Below are positions 61,097 through 64,000 of a stretch of DNA of 64,000 nt, piece by piece. Both the position numbers and the translations under genes were made by a program. The DNA is taken from NCBI GenBank assembly GCA_009602735.1, contig WELA01012041.1, positions 62,001-126,000 on the forward strand, written 5' to 3'. The stretch's first letter is position 1, and every line of letters begins with the position of its first letter. The notes under the pieces were generated by a model that was not told the DNA's origin, did not search any database, and saw nothing but the letters and a program-made list of their open reading frames with translations. The DNA is from Mesotaenium endlicherianum. Its lineage: Eukaryota > Streptophyta > Zygnematophyceae > Zygnematales > Mesotaeniaceae.

Positions 61097-62008
61097 CCCC
61101 CCTACTCGCCCACCTACGTGTCTGTTATGTATTTGCGGTGAGAGCCCCGCTCCAAGCAGACGATTCGAACGCCATCCTCGTTTGCAGTGAAACTGGTCGA
61201 CTCATGGGATATTTGCACAAGAACCTAGCCAAGGTCATTGCACCCATGATTGATGACGCCGTCATCTGCATCGACCTTGAGCTCAAAAAACTCAAAGAGG
61301 AGCTAAAGCAAAACTTGCCCAAGCAGGTCAGTTCTTGTTGGATCCGTCCTCTTTCATGTCGGTGACTATTGGCAACCTGTCTTGCCCTGCTGGCTGCATT
61401 CAGACACCGCCTCTCTGACACCACTGCATTGGCATACTGCAGCAAGGTCTTCTTGTGCACCTTTTCACGACGTATGCAGACGAATGCAAAGCATATGCTA
61501 CCATGGACAAGTTTCGACTTCGATTGCCCAGCCGTCCCCCTCAGGTTGTCTCCGTCCTTTTTTCTCGCTTGCCTGTACTTGCTTACCATATGGAAATGAG
61601 AGCGACTCTAACTTGTGTGCTTGTGCTCTGCAGCGAACTGACAATGACTATGAGGGGGCTTCGTCTGAAGCGTCGGAAGAAGTCACCCCACATCGTAAAC
61701 CTACACTCCGTTCTACTTATCAGCTGTCGCTTGTGGAGGGGAGACCTTGTGTCGCTCCACCGCGTCCTCTTGTGCCTCCGTCGTTGTCTGCCATCAACGC
61801 TTGACCCTTTCCTGCAACACCTCCTCTGTTTGGCAGCATTAGCCGGCTGGGGTGTCATTCCTTGCACGGTGGGGCTGGAAAGGAGATCGTGCGCCCTGCA
61901 GGTGCAAAAGCATGGCGCCCTTCTTCTGAGGTTGTTTCCAAACGCATTCAACCTCGCCAATTGGATGCGAATGTGTCCGCATTTGCCAAGAGGGTTAGGT
62001 TGGCGTAG

Positions 62009-63170
62009 TTAGCAATATCTCCTTTCACACTCTTCAGGGCTCGCGGGACTCGCCTTTTCCGTTGGTTTTTCACTTAGGGAGCCTGTGATTAGGTTCAGGG
62101 TTCGAGGTGTAGGGTTCAATTACAGTACTTTTCTATTGGAGGCCTTTCAATCAGTATTATTTCCACTTGTACATTATTTTTTGGGTCACCATGTGGTGCT
62201 ACTCTGCGTGGGACCACTGTGGCACACGTCTTCCATGGCCACATCATCCGGCACTCAAGGTCCTGTACCTTTTTTATCCTTATTGGGACAGGTCCTCTTC
62301 CTATCCTCAATCTTGTGTGTGGCCCATCACGCAGAGCTTTACTACCCCTTCTTGCAATATTACAGTGTGGCCCGAGGTCGACTTTGGTTTGCGCGAATCT
62401 CATGGCCAGATGACAGTGCGTGAATACACATGCTAGCAATCATCCATCTTACAAAGAGCAAAAGACGTCCATTTTAGACCTCTCATGAGCAACATCATAC
62501 GAATAATTGCAACCTACCCTTCTTGTTAATTCAAATTAGCAAAACACACACTGATTACAAATTCATCCTTTGTATGACCAACGCGGTGAACGTGTCTCCC
62601 GATCAATTTGTCGTTTGTCATCAACGACTACTAACAAACTTCTAATATCCATTCTAAAGTCTTACAAACTATTTCTACAGACCCTAGTTTTTAAATACTC
62701 CCATACAGCCTCTTTTGGTCGAATTGTACATTTTACAATACTTCGTATCGTGATATTCCGTATTGGCGTTTAACCAGATTCTTTGATTTACTTCCGATTT
62801 ATGATCGACACTCACGTATTTTGGCGTATTCCAACGTACAGGTTTGACTCTCACGTACAGTACGCACGGCGAATCCGTACACACGTATGCGCCGTATCAG
62901 ATTTTCAAATCAATGAAAACAATGAAAACCTGTGAGAGAGGAAACAACTTCGTATGAATGTTGACATATGCAGCACAGCATAAAGGAAGCACAACATCAA
63001 AAAGAGCATGGCCTCCATGAAAAATTGTAAGAGCATTGCACACCGGACACGGTTTGACTATGCAAGTGGCAGCATATGGCCTGCTTAACCGCAGCAATTG
63101 ACAGGCACTTATTGGAAATGAGCAGGCTAACAATTTGCATGTAGACACGTCCAGCAGCCGAGTAGCGTAC
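62009..63170. other. non-coding DNA after the HIRAN gene
   Basis: No supported gene is present. Around 62810-62900 the DNA is rich in CACGTATTT and GTACG motifs like the interior of the small transposon at 38814-39172, but no terminal repeats are visible, so I do not call a copy. Confidence 0.4.
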
Positions 63171-63500
63171 CTTTCTAACCTTCCAGCCACAAATGAGTAA
63201 TTTTGCCCATGTATTTACCGTACTTCCTGCCATTTCCTCTTTGTTGTTGCCTGCAATCACTGCGTCGTTCGATGCCGCCTCAAATTCCACTTTCAGCAAA
63301 GCTGTGCTCGCCATCAAGCCCTTTAGCGCCTCATCTATCACAGAGCGGCGAGGTTCGCCTGGCTCAGTGATGAGTGCCGTATTTTCTTGTATTTTGAATA
63401 GGTCCTCACTGAATTTGTGCCTAACATCCTCCTTCATGGCCTTCTTTTCTAAAGATCTTTTCTCCTCCGCGGAGCGACCATATTGTTGCGCGAGGTCGAG
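63171..63500 (-). pseudogene. truncated minus-strand exon, charged helical protein of unknown family
   Basis: The minus frame from about 63500 to 63171 is open for some 110 codons (AEEKRSLEKKAMKEDVRHKF, FKIQENTALITEPGEPRRSV, LKVEFEAASNDAVIAG) and ends at a good splice donor AAG/GTACGC. No acceptor is seen on its upstream side, where the sequence runs into a telomere-like TTTAGGG pair and then a retroelement fragment, so its 5' part is probably lost or displaced. No family is recognised. Confidence 0.4.
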
Positions 63501-63506
63501 GCAGAG

Positions 63507-63520
63507 TTTAGGGTTTAGGG
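63507..63520 (+). repeat. two telomere-type TTTAGGG units
   Basis: TTTAGGGTTTAGGG is two perfect units of the common green-plant telomere repeat, located exactly between the truncated exon and the family-1 fragment. With only two units this may be chance, or a scar of break repair. Confidence 0.5.
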
Positions 63521-63535
63521 TACATGGTGGCAGGC

Positions 63536-64000
63536 GATGCGGGTGTACGGTGCCCCTTCCACATCCCAATCTGGACCCACACCCATGGAAATTGGAGTTA
63601 TTAGAAGGGACCCTGCGGCTGCTCGGAAGAGTGGAAGACCCTCCAACGACACTTATGATGCAAGAAACCAGCAAGGAGTGAAAGCAAGACTCTCCCCGGC
63701 TGAAAAAAGAAGCTCTCATGACGGCTGGACTATGCTCTTATTGCAAGGAAAAGGGCCATCGTGCACTTTCATGCCCCAGAAAGTTGTCAAAAAACGGACA
63801 GCGCCGGTAGGCCAGGAGCCTACCACCCCAAGACCCACTTCACGGGAAGACAACATGCCAAGTGAGGTGGAGACCGCCGTTGAAGACGACGTTCCAGCCC
63901 CAATGAGTTTGAGAGGTTACCTTGGAGGAGAGAAGGTTCACATCTTGGTGGATAGCAAAGCTCTAGGCAACTTCATTGCTGCAGATTTTGCTACCAAGCA
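63536..64000 (+). mobile_element. family-1 chromovirus fragment at the window edge (copy F)
   Basis: It matches copy A from about 19635 (late gag) through the CCHC knuckle ([14 protein letters not shown]) into the protease region and runs off the window. It lacks an LTR and the first part of gag on its left. It is a broken fragment. Confidence 0.85.

Larger units (their letters stand above)
53417..62008 (+). pseudogene. HIRAN-domain protein gene, intron-split by a chromovirus, with in-frame stops
   Basis: I read four coding segments. 53417 to about 53750: MSLPSLLDGLCARAEYVLMD, then a helical stretch and a Ser/Gly-rich end. 54371-54496, from acceptor GTTCAG to donor GAG/GTGAGC: LHTESRGIQFYP ... 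VYKEDE. 61138-61326, donor CAG/GTCAGT: VRAPLQADDSNAILV ... GRLMGYLHKNLAKVIAPMID. 61634-62008, acceptor CTCTGCAG: an acidic then Pro-rich tail ending in TAG. Segments two and three together match a HIRAN domain, a DNA-end or damage-recognition fold found with Rad5/HLTF helicases and in stand-alone proteins. No SWI2/SNF2 helicase is visible. The first, second and fourth segments each hold one in-frame stop. The acceptor before 61138 reads TTTGCG rather than AG. Copy B (54618-61096) sits in the intron between the two HIRAN segments. Confidence 0.55.

Noticed and set aside
61125-61960. Minus-strand frames opposite the HIRAN exons
   Set aside because: The plus-strand reading has family resemblance and fitting splice signals; the minus frames have neither.
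48214-62008. Reassigned stop codons (TGA or TAG read as an amino acid)
   Set aside because: The GH9 gene in the same window has no in-frame stops and ends normally, and all three stop codons occur inside the damaged genes, so decay is the simpler reading.
62810-62900. Further copy of the CCTAGTTATGG small transposon
   Set aside because: It shares ACGTATTT-like motifs, but neither terminal repeat nor a target duplication can be seen.

Overview
The window looks like nuclear DNA of a green-lineage eukaryote with a repeat-rich genome, most plausibly a charophyte-type (Chara-like) alga. The evidence is one multi-exon GH9 cellulase gene with plant-type CBM49-like and extensin-like parts, spliceosomal introns of about 140 to 800 bases, plant-style chromodomain Ty3/Gypsy elements primed by initiator tRNA-Met, a BED/hAT transposon, and tRNA-derived repeats. 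The organism is inferred, not proven. There are no bacterial operons, rRNA genes or CRISPR arrays.

Layout. 1-4000: AT-rich DNA, then a GC-rich remnant with a retropepsin-like domain and an LTR-like stretch full of perfect hairpins. 4000-10400: a decayed hAT DNA transposon (transposase 7123-9513), preceded by about 1.9 kb of roughly 40 palindromic GGGGCTGGC-T-GCCAGCCCC-type repeats and followed by four AT-rich tandem repeats. 10490-10702: two tRNA-like pol III box A/box B pairs with identical spacing. 11011-16433: a broken chromovirus of family 2. 16434-29600: a young, apparently whole family-1 chromovirus (18092-24770, TSD CTCCT), set in decayed minus-strand coding DNA, followed by a solo LTR. 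29676-35777: the only intact-looking host gene, a secreted GH9 endoglucanase. 35778-39290: repeat DNA with a 459-base tandem duplication and a small non-autonomous element with 8-base TSDs. 39291-47531: nested chromoviruses, one family-1 copy inside the gag of another. 48214-62008: a decaying host-type block made of an LRR-like gene (+), a cytosine-5 DNA methyltransferase pseudogene (-) and a divergently oriented HIRAN-domain gene (+). The HIRAN gene is split within an intron by a third full-length family-1 element (54618-61096). 63171-64000: a truncated minus-strand exon and the start of another family-1 fragment.

How it fits together. Only the GH9 gene reads cleanly through every exon. The hAT transposase, LRR-like gene, methyltransferase, HIRAN gene and the minus-strand remnant at 25460-25987 each read as protein but carry one or a few in-frame stops, many of which could come from C-to-T (or complementary G-to-A) change. 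That fits a silenced, methylated, transposon-dense region around one selected gene. The methyltransferase/HIRAN pair is the least expected content.
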